A stretch of DNA of 8,885 nucleotides from positions 96,303 to 105,187 of the forward strand of contig NZ_LECR01000090.1 of assembly GCF_001602625.1 (NCBI RefSeq). Direction: 5' to 3'. Under the pieces are notes generated by a model that saw only the letters and a program-made list of their open reading frames with translations, did not search any database and was not told the origin of the DNA. Origin of the DNA: Sodalis-like endosymbiont of Proechinophthirus fluctus. GTDB lineage: Bacteria > Pseudomonadota > Gammaproteobacteria > Enterobacterales > Enterobacteriaceae. The number at the start of each line of letters is the position of its first letter. Position 1 is the stretch's first letter. The translations under genes were made by a program, and so were the position numbers. Below are positions 1-7,534 of the stretch, one piece after another.

Positions 1-582
1 AACCGAGCCTCAAGCGCGTCTACTACATGCCCCGCGGCGCCATTTCCCGAGTTGATGACCAACGTTATGGGGCGACGAAACCAGGCCAGGTCAATAAACC
101 CCAGCAGGTGATCGACGTAGGCCGACAGCACATAGACGCGACGCAGGCTGCCGTGCGCTTGCACCACCGGCAAGAACGCGTTCTCCTCGACTAAATGCTG
201 GATATCGCGCAGACCGGTATCACCGCTGATGGGACGGGACTGCTCGCGCACCAGCTTCATACCGTTATAGTCCATCGGATTATGGCTGGCTGTCACCTCA
301 ATCCCGCCGTCCGTCCACCCCCAGATGGGAGGTGGCGAAATAAATCTCTTCCGTGCCGCTCATGCCGATATCTAGGACATCAGTGCCGGCATCGTTTAAT
401 CCGCGAGCTAGAGCCTGTTTTAAACCCTCGCTGGTTAAACGCACATCGCCGCCGATAACCATACTGCGCGGCTTGAGCAGCTCACCATAGGCGCGGCCGA
501 TGCGATAAGCAATACTCTCGTTGAGCTCTACGCCCAATCTTCCCCAAATATCATAGGCCTTAAAGCAAGATAGAACAGCCAT
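1..582 (-). pseudogene. manB: manB (cpsG) phosphomannomutase, frameshifted, cut by window edge
   Basis: Phosphomannomutase converts mannose-6-phosphate to mannose-1-phosphate in the cytoplasm, the step before ManC in GDP-mannose synthesis. The ATG at 580-582 is preferred because GAGGG sits four bases upstream and the protein then begins [12 protein letters not shown], aligning with E. coli CpsG; an upstream in-frame start at 612 has no such support. The first frame runs through GGDVRLTSE and [15 protein letters not shown], then hits a TGA at 298-300. The next frame continues at once with [14 protein letters not shown], which contains the catalytic phosphoserine loop (TASHNP), and stays open to position 1 ([11 protein letters not shown]). 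The break is a tandem CGTC CGTC at 308-315; removing one copy restores the family reading. A second lesion is Trp at residue 13, where relatives have Arg in the FKAYDIRG signature. The rest lies outside the window. Identity is secure; loss of function is very likely unless the frameshift is a sequencing error. Confidence 0.93.
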
Positions 583-924
583 GTTTCCCTCAAAATGTTT
601 TTTTGACAGCAATACCGTTAAGTTAATTCTATCACCTACTGTGATAGCGTCACCAGATAGAATTTTTTGCTGCCCGCCGAGCGGCGGCTTTATCGGCGTT
701 CGTTTCTCGTCCCTGCCATCACGGCATCGCCACTACCCGGCGCGAGAAACCGTCCGAAAGGCCCTAAAGACACGGACACGCAGGAAGGAAAGACGGCATT
801 TCTATCATCAGGGCATTTCATTGCAATCGACACCTGCTCCGCAGGCGAGAGGGTAAAACAGGGTATCTCGGGCCAGATAGCAGATTAATTCTGAAATTCC
901 CTGTCAGTGCTGCGGCGCCTGCAA
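583..924. other. manC-manB intergenic region, no gene seen
   Basis: This is a 342-bp gap between the manC stop and the manB start. In E. coli the two genes lie closer together, from memory. Short open frames at 581-888 on the plus strand show no family resemblance and overlap the manB promoter region, so I do not call them. Two small hairpins are visible: CCGCC/GGCGG at 674-687 and CCTGC/GCAGG at 833-845. Neither is followed by a T-run on either strand, so neither is a convincing terminator. The part nearest manB holds the promoter-like sequence listed separately. Confidence 0.6.
626..653 (-). promoter_or_regulatory. possible manB promoter with overlapping palindrome
   Basis: On the minus strand, GTGACG (648-653) and TAGAAT (626-631) are separated by 16 bases and match the sigma-70 -35 and -10 boxes at four and five of six positions. 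Between and across them lies a perfect inverted repeat, CTATCAC-CTACT-GTGATAG (629-647), in an operator-like position about 45-65 bases upstream of the manB start. A further GATAG at 656-660 can pair with the left arm as an alternative. I do not recognise the regulator. It does not look like an RcsAB box. Confidence 0.35.
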
Positions 925-2340
925 TCAGCAAAGACTGTGGGGATCGCGTAGACGAATGATATCGTCTTCACAGAGACAAGAACCGGATTGGATCTCCAGG
1001 AGTTCCAGCGGAATTTTCCCCGGATTTTCCAAGCTGTGTACCGACCCGACGGGGATAAAGGTGGACTGGTTCTCGATCAGCAAATAAGACTTATCCTCCA
1101 ACGTCACCCGTGCTGTGCCAGATAGTACCACCCAGTGCTCGGTGCAGTGATGATGCATCTGCAGCGAAAACATCCCTCCCGGCTTGACGGTAATGCGATT
1201 GACGTTATAGTGCGCTTCATTGACCACCGTATCATTGTTCCCCCAGGGGTGATAGGACTCCTGATGACGGCGATATTCGCTGCGAGCGTGCTTTTTCAGA
1301 TATTCTACCACTTTCTTGACGTCTTGCACCTCATCCTTATCGACGACCAGCACTGCATCCTTGGTGTTCACAATCACCAAGTTGTTCACGCCGATGGCCG
1401 CCACCATTTTCTCATCGGTATTGATATAGCAGTTGGCGGTATTGTGCAGGAAAACATCGCCGGTAAAGGCATTTTGCCTGTCGTCCTTTTGATTGCCTTC
1501 CCACAGCGCCGACCAGGATCCCACATCGCTCCAACCGGCATCCAGCGGTACCACCATCGCGTCGGCGGTTTTTTCCATCACCGCATGATCCACCGAATCA
1601 TCAGGACAGGTGATAAATTCGCCTTTGTTGACGCGAATAAACTCCTGATTACTGTCCGCCTGCGGCAATTCGATGGCCTTTTCACAGGCAGTGAGAATAT
1701 CCGGGCGGAATTTAGCAAGCTCGCTAAGGTATTTTTTAGCGCGAAACAAGAATATGCCACTATTCCAGTAATATTCGCCGCTGGCGACATAACGCTCCGC
1801 GGTCGCCCGATCCGGTTTTTCCACAAACCGATGCACCTGGAAAACCACCGCATCATTCTGTTCCTTACCACGCTGAATATAACCGTACCCTGTCTCCGGT
1901 GCACTAGGCACGATACCGAATGTCACTAGATTGCCGTTGCTGGCATAAGGGAGCGCCTGCTGGATAGTGCGATGAAACGCCTTCTCATCTTCAATAACGT
2001 GGTCGGCTGCCAGCACTAATAGCAGCGGATCATCGCCGTACACGATGGCGCTCAAGGCGGCCAATGCGATGGCTGGAGCAGTGTTGCGCCCCACCTGTTC
2101 TAGGATAATATTCTGCGACAGCTTGTCAATTTGCCGCAGCTGCTCTGCCACCAAAAAACGGTGTTCCTCATTACAAATCACCAATGGCTGACGTGTATTA
2201 AGCCCTTCCAGGCGCAGCACTGTTTCCTGCAGCATGGAATGATCGCCATGCAGGGTGAGAAACTGCTTGGGATAAAGCTCGCGCGACATCGGCCACAGAC
2301 GGCTGCCGATTCCACCAGCCATAATTACGGGAAGTAACAT
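925..2340 (-). CDS. manC: ManC (CpsB) mannose-1-phosphate guanylyltransferase
   Basis: This enzyme makes GDP-mannose from mannose-1-phosphate and GTP, supplying mannose and fucose units for surface polysaccharides. The 471-aa product is close to the about 478 aa of E. coli CpsB. The ATG at 2338-2340 is chosen over an in-frame ATG at 2358 because AAGGA lies four bases upstream and the protein then begins [17 protein letters not shown], the nucleotidyltransferase P-loop signature. Further motifs follow in order: [35 protein letters not shown] and [10 protein letters not shown]. The C-terminal type II phosphomannose isomerase-like cupin carries [17 protein letters not shown]. In that motif Cys (codon 1143-1145) replaces the Arg usual in relatives (HHHRAEHW), so any isomerase activity could be weakened. 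The frame is intact throughout, in contrast with broken manB downstream and the ruined EPS genes upstream. It may still feed another GDP-mannose pathway or be awaiting decay. Confidence 0.96.
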   Translation of the reverse strand: MLLPVIMAGGIGSRLWPMSRELYPKQFLTLHGDHSMLQETVLRLEGLNTRQPLVICNEEHRFLVAEQLRQIDKLSQNIILEQVGRNTAPAIALAALSAIVYGDDPLLLVLAADHVIEDEKAFHRTIQQALPYASNGNLVTFGIVPSAPETGYGYIQRGKEQNDAVVFQVHRFVEKPDRATAERYVASGEYYWNSGIFLFRAKKYLSELAKFRPDILTACEKAIELPQADSNQEFIRVNKGEFITCPDDSVDHAVMEKTADAMVVPLDAGWSDVGSWSALWEGNQKDDRQNAFTGDVFLHNTANCYINTDEKMVAAIGVNNLVIVNTKDAVLVVDKDEVQDVKKVVEYLKKHARSEYRRHQESYHPWGNNDTVVNEAHYNVNRITVKPGGMFSLQMHHHCTEHWVVLSGTARVTLEDKSYLLIENQSTFIPVGSVHSLENPGKIPLELLEIQSGSCLCEDDIIRLRDPHSLC

Positions 2341-2442
2341 GTTGTCCTTTTCTCTCATAGGATGAATGGGGCTCCGCCAGGCTAACGTCGCGATCGGAAT
2401 ACGTTGCGTACCTAAACGAAGCCACTTTCATCTTTGAGACAA

Positions 2443-2459
2443 ACTATAATAGTTATAGT
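2443..2459. promoter_or_regulatory. palindrome ACTATAA-TAG-TTATAGT upstream of manC
   Basis: This is a perfect 7-bp inverted repeat with a 3-base spacer, about 100 bases upstream of the manC start, in an AT-rich tract with several -10-like hexamers (TATTAT and TATAGT on the minus strand). The position fits an operator or promoter element for manC. I do not recognise a known binding site, and AT-rich palindromes of this size can arise by chance. Confidence 0.3.
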
Positions 2460-2722
2460 AAAAAATTACTCTGAGTATACATTAGCACACAACCACAATC
2501 AATTGGTTGTACCGCTACGGGCGGGCCACCCGGCTGGGGCAAGAGCCCAACGGCTCCAGGCATCAAGCATCCTTATTGTAAGTGATCTGCCATCCGTCGC
2601 CCTTCGTTCAGTGTCGCCCACCGATACCATTAACCATCATCCAAGAGGGATGCTAGTAGAAAGAGGATAGGCCGCGTCTCATGCAGTGTAACTTTTTGCA
2701 ACCTCCCTTCCCACCGCCGCCG

Positions 2723-2754
2723 AAAAAATAGCCCCAGAACGGGTGAAGGGGCTA
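2723..2754 (-). terminator. intrinsic terminator, minus strand
   Basis: Read on the minus strand, a 7-bp stem TAGCCCC/GGGGCTA (2748-2754 and 2729-2735) encloses a 12-base loop and is followed directly by six T residues (2723-2728). This is a classic Rho-independent terminator. It lies 150 bases past the stop of the beta-helix pseudogene and about 380 bases before manC. It therefore probably ended the upstream EPS transcript, making manC-manB a separate unit. Confidence 0.8.
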
Positions 2755-2903
2755 GCCTTCGCCTTGCAGGGCGCGCTCCAGACCATGCCACGGCGTAACG
2801 AGACAATTCGCAGATCGGCGACTTGACCCTATTACAGATGAAAAAATGGCCGATAGCGATATCTGCGCGGGTGTTTTCACTGGCTTACGCAGGAGATTAT
2901 TTC

Positions 2904-5410
2904 TCATCCGGCAGCGCTTAGGCGGTGGATGATATAGTCCTCCAGTTTAGTGCTGAACGAACAGTGCCTGCCCGCGGTGGTGAAGACATATTGCTTACCA
3001 TTGACCTCATAGGTCAATGGTTTGGACTGGCTGCTGTCATCAGGCAATAAATAAATAATAGAGACGCTCACCGGGTAATGGCTTATATTCAGGGGGGCTA
3101 GACTGGCTGCGCGATTTAGCTTCTCACCCGACTCGCCGCGGGTGGGGGAGCCCGTCAGCAAAACTGTTATCGCTCAGAGTCAGGGTAATAGGGGCTTTGA
3201 GCGGCGGCAGCATATAGCCACCAAAGATGTTGACACCATGCAACAGGCTTCGGCGGAGAACAACGCCACATCATCCTATTTGCCGGATAGCATGTTATCT
3301 GCAATATATATGAATAAAGAGTCTTGACGCACGGCAATAAATCTGCCCTTGCTTTTGCTGCGCGAGGTCATAGTTATCTTGAAAATGTTGCCTTTGATAC
3401 TCCACTGCTCTCCTTTCACCGTCACCGCGGCTTTGACAAAATCGCGCGACACCTCAAATATATTTTTCTCTACTTTGCCATTAGATGCATTAAGTGATAA
3501 AAAGGTCTGCACTGGCTGGCTAGTGCAGAAGTAATTGGAGGTAAAGTTACTACGGATGTTGGCATATATTGCGATCGGTCCCATCACTATATTTCTGATG
3601 AAATCGATACACTGCGCATCCTGCGTATCAAGGAACCGCAATACCGTGGGCTCCAGTAATCATAAAGGTGTTAACGTCGATATGCGCTAAAATAGATTAC
3701 TTCGGCTTGGAGTGATTATCAAAATAATAGATATTACTACGAATATCTAGCCAGAAAACACTACCCTGATCGGTAGTAGATTTGAAGATATTTTCCACTC
3801 TGCCAATTTCGACATAATCATAAATAAATTTAAGATTTATCCTGACAACGGTTATCAGTGGATATTTTCGGATTCGGATATAGTTATTGGAAATTTCCAA
3901 AATCAGATTACATTTCTACTCCTTAGCGAAAGTCATACCGCCTAGATTAGAGAGTTTGCTCTTCAGATCGCCTGTGGATATTTTTATATCCTCGCAATGT
4001 ATCATATTGGTATAATTTCTCTTCACCACGCCCCGGATGCCGTTTCAGTTAATAGGCAGGCAGCAGTTAATAACTATATCATTGATCATAGAGATGTTAG
4101 TGTGCGTTTCTCTTTTAATACTAATAATATAGTCGATGACAACGCAATGACTGATCTGCAAACTGCGAGAAGCAGTATCAGTATCTTTATCAGTATGTGG
4201 GGTCCAGTCCACTATCGGCGTCCCGACGTTATCTCGTGTTTTTATCAGGAAGCTAAACTCACTCTAAAACCCGATGTAACCGCATAACGTTCCTTTAATT
4301 TGTTTTTATTATCTGTCGAAAGAAAATCCACCGTATATTTACTGGTATTCCAAGAGATGCAGATTTGAACCAATCTACTAAAACTTGAATAATAAAAATA
4401 GCGCCGACACCATTATCATGGTCCATACGTTTATCGCGTTCCACTATCTGATTGGCTGAGACATGAAAAATGATAGGGTTTTACAAACTAGGTAATAGCT
4501 ACGCCGGCAGTAAATCTCTCTGCCATAGATATTATAGAATGAAACATTTATGATAACGGTATTCAGGCAATAATTAAGGTACAGAGTGATAGCACCGGTG
4601 GAATGGGATGTGGGATGATATTTTTCAATCCCATCGAGGTTGGTACCAACCTGATTAAGCTGACGTGCATAAAAATTCCTCTAGCACAAGAGAATCAATG
4701 TATTTTTTAGTGTTCTCCCCTAATAAAGAAAATAGGTACAGCTCAGACATAAAAATTTTTTATTGGGACGATCGGAATGATCGATATTATCAAAGTTAAG
4801 AACCGTATTTTTCCTTTGATCGCAGATAGCAAATTTCTTGATGCCGTCAAACCATTTTATCGTCTTGCGCAGGGTACCTAGATTAATGATACTGTAAGGA
4901 AATAATAGAGTTCCCCTTTCAGCCACGACATATTCTAGAGCACAGGAAAATGCATTGATACATGCTCTTCTATCATTGTAAAGTTAAAGTGAACATTGAG
5001 CATCGATGTTGTGCCGCGCCTGATGCTGCCAGCAACAATCCGTATTAATGAGAAAGACAATGCCATCATCGTCCTTGAGCTCAGTTTTTAACGCGTAAAG
5101 CTCACCCCCACCAACCGGTTTTGTCCGGTTGGCGCATATTCCCGATCAATCAAAACAATTTTCTTCCCCTCATGGCCGAGCAGAAAATCTCGTTCAGAGT
5201 TTCAATGTAGGGGAAGTGGTCGACATATTGCGTGCCATCAGCGGCGGAGAGTGTATTGAAAATGAATTGGATAAATCCCGCAGAAAAGGATGTAGCATCT
5301 GTCGGGGGATGAAGCGTAGGAGGTGGGTGATGACGAGGCTACTTTTTCAGCGGCCTCGCTTTCTTTAGCGCTTAGCTTGGCAATAACAGTAACAACGGTA
5401 AAGTACCGAT
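2904..5410 (-). pseudogene. large beta-helix-like protein of the EPS locus, heavily degraded
   Basis: No intact frame remains, but pieces in all three minus-strand frames join into one long protein of roughly 800 residues ending at the TGA 2904-2906. A basic then hydrophobic N-terminus (KHRYFTVVTVIAKLSA, near 5400) could be a signal peptide remnant. Next come ADGTQYVDHFPYIETLNEIF and EGKKIVLIDREY (about 5090-5240), like the N-terminal cap of pectate-lyase-type folds. Later pieces show the alternating pattern of right-handed beta-helix coils, for example LNTVIINVSFYNIYGREI (about 4500) and SNNYIRIRKYPLI (about 3870). One frame carries coding-like sequence from 4260 to 3697 with stops at 4045-4047 (TGA), 3916-3918 (TAG) and 3697-3699 (TAA). 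Indels include an extra base in the A-run 4671-4675 and a shift near the G-run 3144-3148. Lying between wcaJ and manC with its own flanking terminators, it may be a WcaM/AmsF/WceF-type EPS-modifying protein. The fold is an inference from pattern and the family is unproven. Confidence 0.6.
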
Positions 5411-5416
5411 GCTTCG

Positions 5417-5463
5417 GATTAAAAAATCTTTGTCGTCTAACAAACGACAAAGATTTTTTAATC
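5417..5463. terminator. perfect 20-bp stem-loop, bidirectional terminator
   Basis: The arms 5417-5436 and 5444-5463 are perfect complements of 20 bp around a 7-base loop (CTAACAA). The stem has a core CTTTGTCGT/ACGACAAAG flanked by runs of six A and six T, so on either strand the core hairpin is followed by a T-tract. It lies 81 bases past the wcaJ stop codon on the minus strand and just before the presumed start of the beta-helix gene, as expected for the terminator of the wcaJ transcript. Confidence 0.8.
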
Positions 5464-5543
5464 TTCAGGAGAAAAATTCATAAGCCATCTTAACTCAAAG
5501 CGCAATAATTTGACTTACAAACGCCTTCACACAGAATCGACGA

Positions 5544-6310
5544 TCAATAGGCAAGTTTACTTATAAATCCTTTAAAAAGGGTGAAGAAAATAATTTTCAA
5601 ATCCATCTAAATATTCCATTAACGAATATATTTCAAATCAAATTTGACACTATACTGAATTTTTCTATTGAATCCATTTTTCCTCGCTAACCATTGACCT
5701 ATACCTAAGATGGTAATACCCGATTTTACTTTATGACACAACATGTAGCCATTAATCAGTCTACGATATTGTTCATTATTGGTAAAGGCATGAGGACTGT
5801 TCCCTATAATGGGTATATCCCTTTCAGAACTTTGATAAATTTCGGCAGATCGTCAAGGTATGTATGACATAAAAAACTACAATAGGCGTTAGATACAAAT
5901 CTCCCCTATTGGCTTGGACAATGGGTATCACTATTATCCATTACGTTCATAGAATAAAATTTCCATACAAGAACAAGTTTACCATCGATACCATACCGTT
6001 TATGTCTAAAAATAATTTTGTCATGTGAGGTGAACTTCACTATCAGTGAAATAACCAACAGCACCTATGTGATAAACATTAATATCATCATAGACAAGAT
6101 AATATATTCGATGCACTTAAGAACCATATCGATAATATTTAATAGCGTGTCGACAATGGATAATACTTTCAGTCCGTTAATATCCTCTGAGTGTGAACTC
6201 AGGATGTTGAAGTAAAAATATCTATAATCAACATTATTGAACAAGTGTATCTAAAAGTTCATCGATAAGAGATTTTATTCATCTATGTTGATAGTATATC
6301 CTATAGTATT
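5544..6310 (-). pseudogene. wcaJ: wcaJ-type undecaprenyl-phosphate sugar phosphotransferase, C-terminal half, degraded
   Basis: WcaJ (AmsG and WceG relatives) moves a sugar phosphate onto undecaprenyl phosphate at the inner membrane to start EPS repeat units. Reassembled minus-strand pieces align with the C-terminal half of E. coli WcaJ in order: FNILSSHSEDING (E. coli FNILHSRLEEMNG), a hydrophobic hairpin, RYGIDGK (5978-5998), VWKFYSMNVM, LDDLPKFIKVL (E. coli LDELPQFINVL, 5840-5857 and on), PIIGNSPHA (SIVGPRPHA, motif core 5787-5804), EQYRRLINGYMLCHKVK, VKFDLKYIR and the ending KGFISKLAY before TGA 5544-5546 (E. coli KGFVNKAAY). In-frame stops occur inside VKFDLKYIR*WNI*MDLKI, and at least two frameshifts lie between 5800 and 5930. 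Active-site motifs have also drifted: the Asp-Glu pair is Asp-Asp, GPRP is GNSP, and KFRSM is KFYSM. Everything before about residue 230 of the E. coli protein is missing or unrecognisable. Confidence 0.9.
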
Positions 6311-6384
6311 TTTTACAAAATTTCTGGACTGATTGTTTTATTTATATTAACTATTCTCAATTTCCTGATCTTAGGAGGATAATA

Positions 6385-7315
6385 TCAATATTAAGCTACT
6401 TCATCAAAATAAAGAAAGTCTTTATTCTGGTGTGCATTTAGATGTTCTCCAAGCTGATTGTATTCATGATTATGGTAGTTATTTTATATTTTACGCTGTT
6501 AAGTCTGGCAGCGGTCATTCTCAGATTATTTACTGATACATTGATCAAATTCATTTGTATGCTTTATTTAATAAAGAAGACTGGCATCCTGCCTTTGAAT
6601 TTTCAGGTGATACGTTTAAATCTGCGTTATAATACGGTATCTTTCAGTTATGATTAAAGATAATTAATCAATTTCGTGCCTAGGCATATTCTTTATTACT
6701 GGAAAAATTTCCAGACAGGAAGTGCTGTAGATACACTCACTAGCAAAAGATTTAGTTCTGCAACCATTAAAACTACTGATGTCTGTAATAAATCATCTGA
6801 CGCTTCCCTCCCTGCTTAAGTGAGAAAAAATTTCATAAATATAACTAAAAATTTATCTTAATTCTATCTTCGCTATTTGTTCCTCTAGAGCACTGCTCTT
6901 TGCGCTGAAGGTAGTGAGAATTCTCTATGGCGCACACTATGAGCAGGTTGCAGTACTGATACCTTACATATTGCTGTTTAGCGTCCTAAGGTCCATGGGT
7001 AGCTTGATAGGGCAATCACTCAGGAAAATGGTAAAACTATATTGAATTTTATTAAAATATTATTCTGGCGTCGTCATGCTCGGGATTTTGGCTTTGGCCT
7101 TGCTGAGAAAAATATCCTCGTCATTACCTCTGCATTGTCTATTTCCCAGGTAACCATCTCGTTCTTTATTTATTCCTTTTTTAATTAAACCTATTGAATT
7201 AAACCTATTGTAGATGTAGAGATTTTACTCTACTTACGTAACTTTATAATTAAAGTTATAAATACACTAATAATCTTAATTATCAATAATTATAAAATAT
7301 ATATCAGCTTGTAAC
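6385..7315 (+). pseudogene. wzx: wzx-type polysaccharide flippase, N-terminally truncated, degraded
   Basis: Wzx proteins of the MOP superfamily flip lipid-linked repeat units across the inner membrane. Plus-strand pieces appear in family order: DYGSYFIFYA (6468-6497), a hydrophobic stretch in the next frame (about 6500-6570), WHPAFEFSGDTFKSAL (6582-6629), LINFVPR (6664-6684), then a 66-codon open stretch 6845-7044 containing SRALLFALKVVRILYG and PYILLFSVLRSMGSLIGQ. The last matches WzxC around its FG..W..IIPVL..L...GLLRSVGNPIG region. The C-terminal part (SALSISQVTISFFIY, then FLIKPIVDVEILLYL) resembles the IKPV segment of WzxC. Stops (TGA 6534-6536, TAA 6630-6632 and others) and frameshifts are frequent, including a 14-bp tandem duplication at 7183-7210. 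Roughly the first 120 residues and the middle QDD-type segment are not where expected. Family assignment is fairly secure from the C-terminal half; subfamily is not. Confidence 0.75.
7183..7210 (+). repeat. 14-bp exact tandem duplication inside wzx
   Basis: AATTAAACCTATTG occurs twice back to back (7183-7196 and 7197-7210). Taking out one copy joins the upstream frame into FLIKPIVDVEILLYL, while the duplicated form stops soon after. This is a replication-slippage type mutation, like the 4-bp duplication in manB, and one of several hits in this pseudogene. Confidence 0.85.
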
Positions 7316-7534
7316 CTTTAAACGCTTCCAATGGTCAGTGTTTTTTTGACGGCTAATCTATCTTTATCGTCCCTTTCATACCTGCCATTAGCAAGTTATA
7401 TTACCCTACGTCAGGATGACCTATTTGTTACTTTGCTCACCACCTCACGCTTTTTTGCTACCGCTATCCTGGTAACACGGTAAAGACGCTTAGCTGCAAC
7501 GGTCTGCCGTCGACGCTACCATCGATTTGGCGCC
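7316..7534. other. unassigned stretch between wzx and asmA
   Basis: The base composition is more balanced here than in the AT-rich wzx remnant. A plus-strand frame at 7331-7483 begins ATGGTC and encodes about 50 hydrophobic residues, including PLASYITLRQDDLF, before a TAA. The P..S......QDD pattern weakly recalls the middle segment of Wzx flippases, which is missing from its proper place in the remnant to the left. That would imply a displaced piece or part of a second flippase. It could also be chance. No terminator with a T-tract was found for asmA in this gap. Confidence 0.35.

Larger units (their letters stand above)
2341..2903. other. manC upstream region, no gene seen
   Basis: This stretch separates manC from the end of the upstream beta-helix pseudogene. 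It contains a 7-bp perfect palindrome (2443-2459), a looser inverted repeat ACAACCA/TGGTTGT (2489-2510), a small hairpin GAGCC/GGCTC (2543-2556) and the minus-strand terminator at 2723-2754. A 78-codon open frame on the plus strand at 2434-2670 has no recognisable motif and runs across these signals, so I treat it as chance. Because the terminator isolates manC from upstream transcription, manC probably uses its own promoter here. The AT-rich tract around 2440-2480 is the best place for it, but I cannot fix the boxes. Confidence 0.55.

Noticed and set aside
195..458. 87-codon plus-strand frame
   Set aside because: It lies antisense to manB, spanning the frameshift; the manB reading explains the sequence.
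674..687. GC-rich hairpin CCGCC/GGCGG as a terminator after manC
   Set aside because: The T-run next to it is on the wrong side for either strand to give a stem followed by U residues.
1135..1929. 264-codon open frame on the plus strand
   Set aside because: It is fully antisense to manC, whose minus-strand frame carries all family motifs.
2434..2670. 78-codon plus-strand frame upstream of manC
   Set aside because: It has no motif, no ribosome binding site that I can see, and overlaps palindromes and hairpins of an intergenic region.
6018..6300. Plus-strand coding-looking text such as DNIFDALKNHIDNI and a 65-codon frame at 6018-6215
   Set aside because: I first took this for a degraded plus-strand gene, but the minus strand aligns stepwise with WcaJ, which explains it better.
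6442..6657. Stand-alone 71-residue hydrophobic membrane peptide
   Set aside because: Part of it is one frame of the wzx remnant; adjacent frames hold the flanking wzx segments, so it is not an independent gene.
2341..7534. JUMPstart/ops element of EPS operons, RcsAB box, CRISPR array, tRNA, or insertion sequence
   Set aside because: I looked for the ops core GGCGGTAG, RcsAB-like palindromes, regularly spaced repeats, tRNA-like cloverleaves and transposase fragments and saw none.
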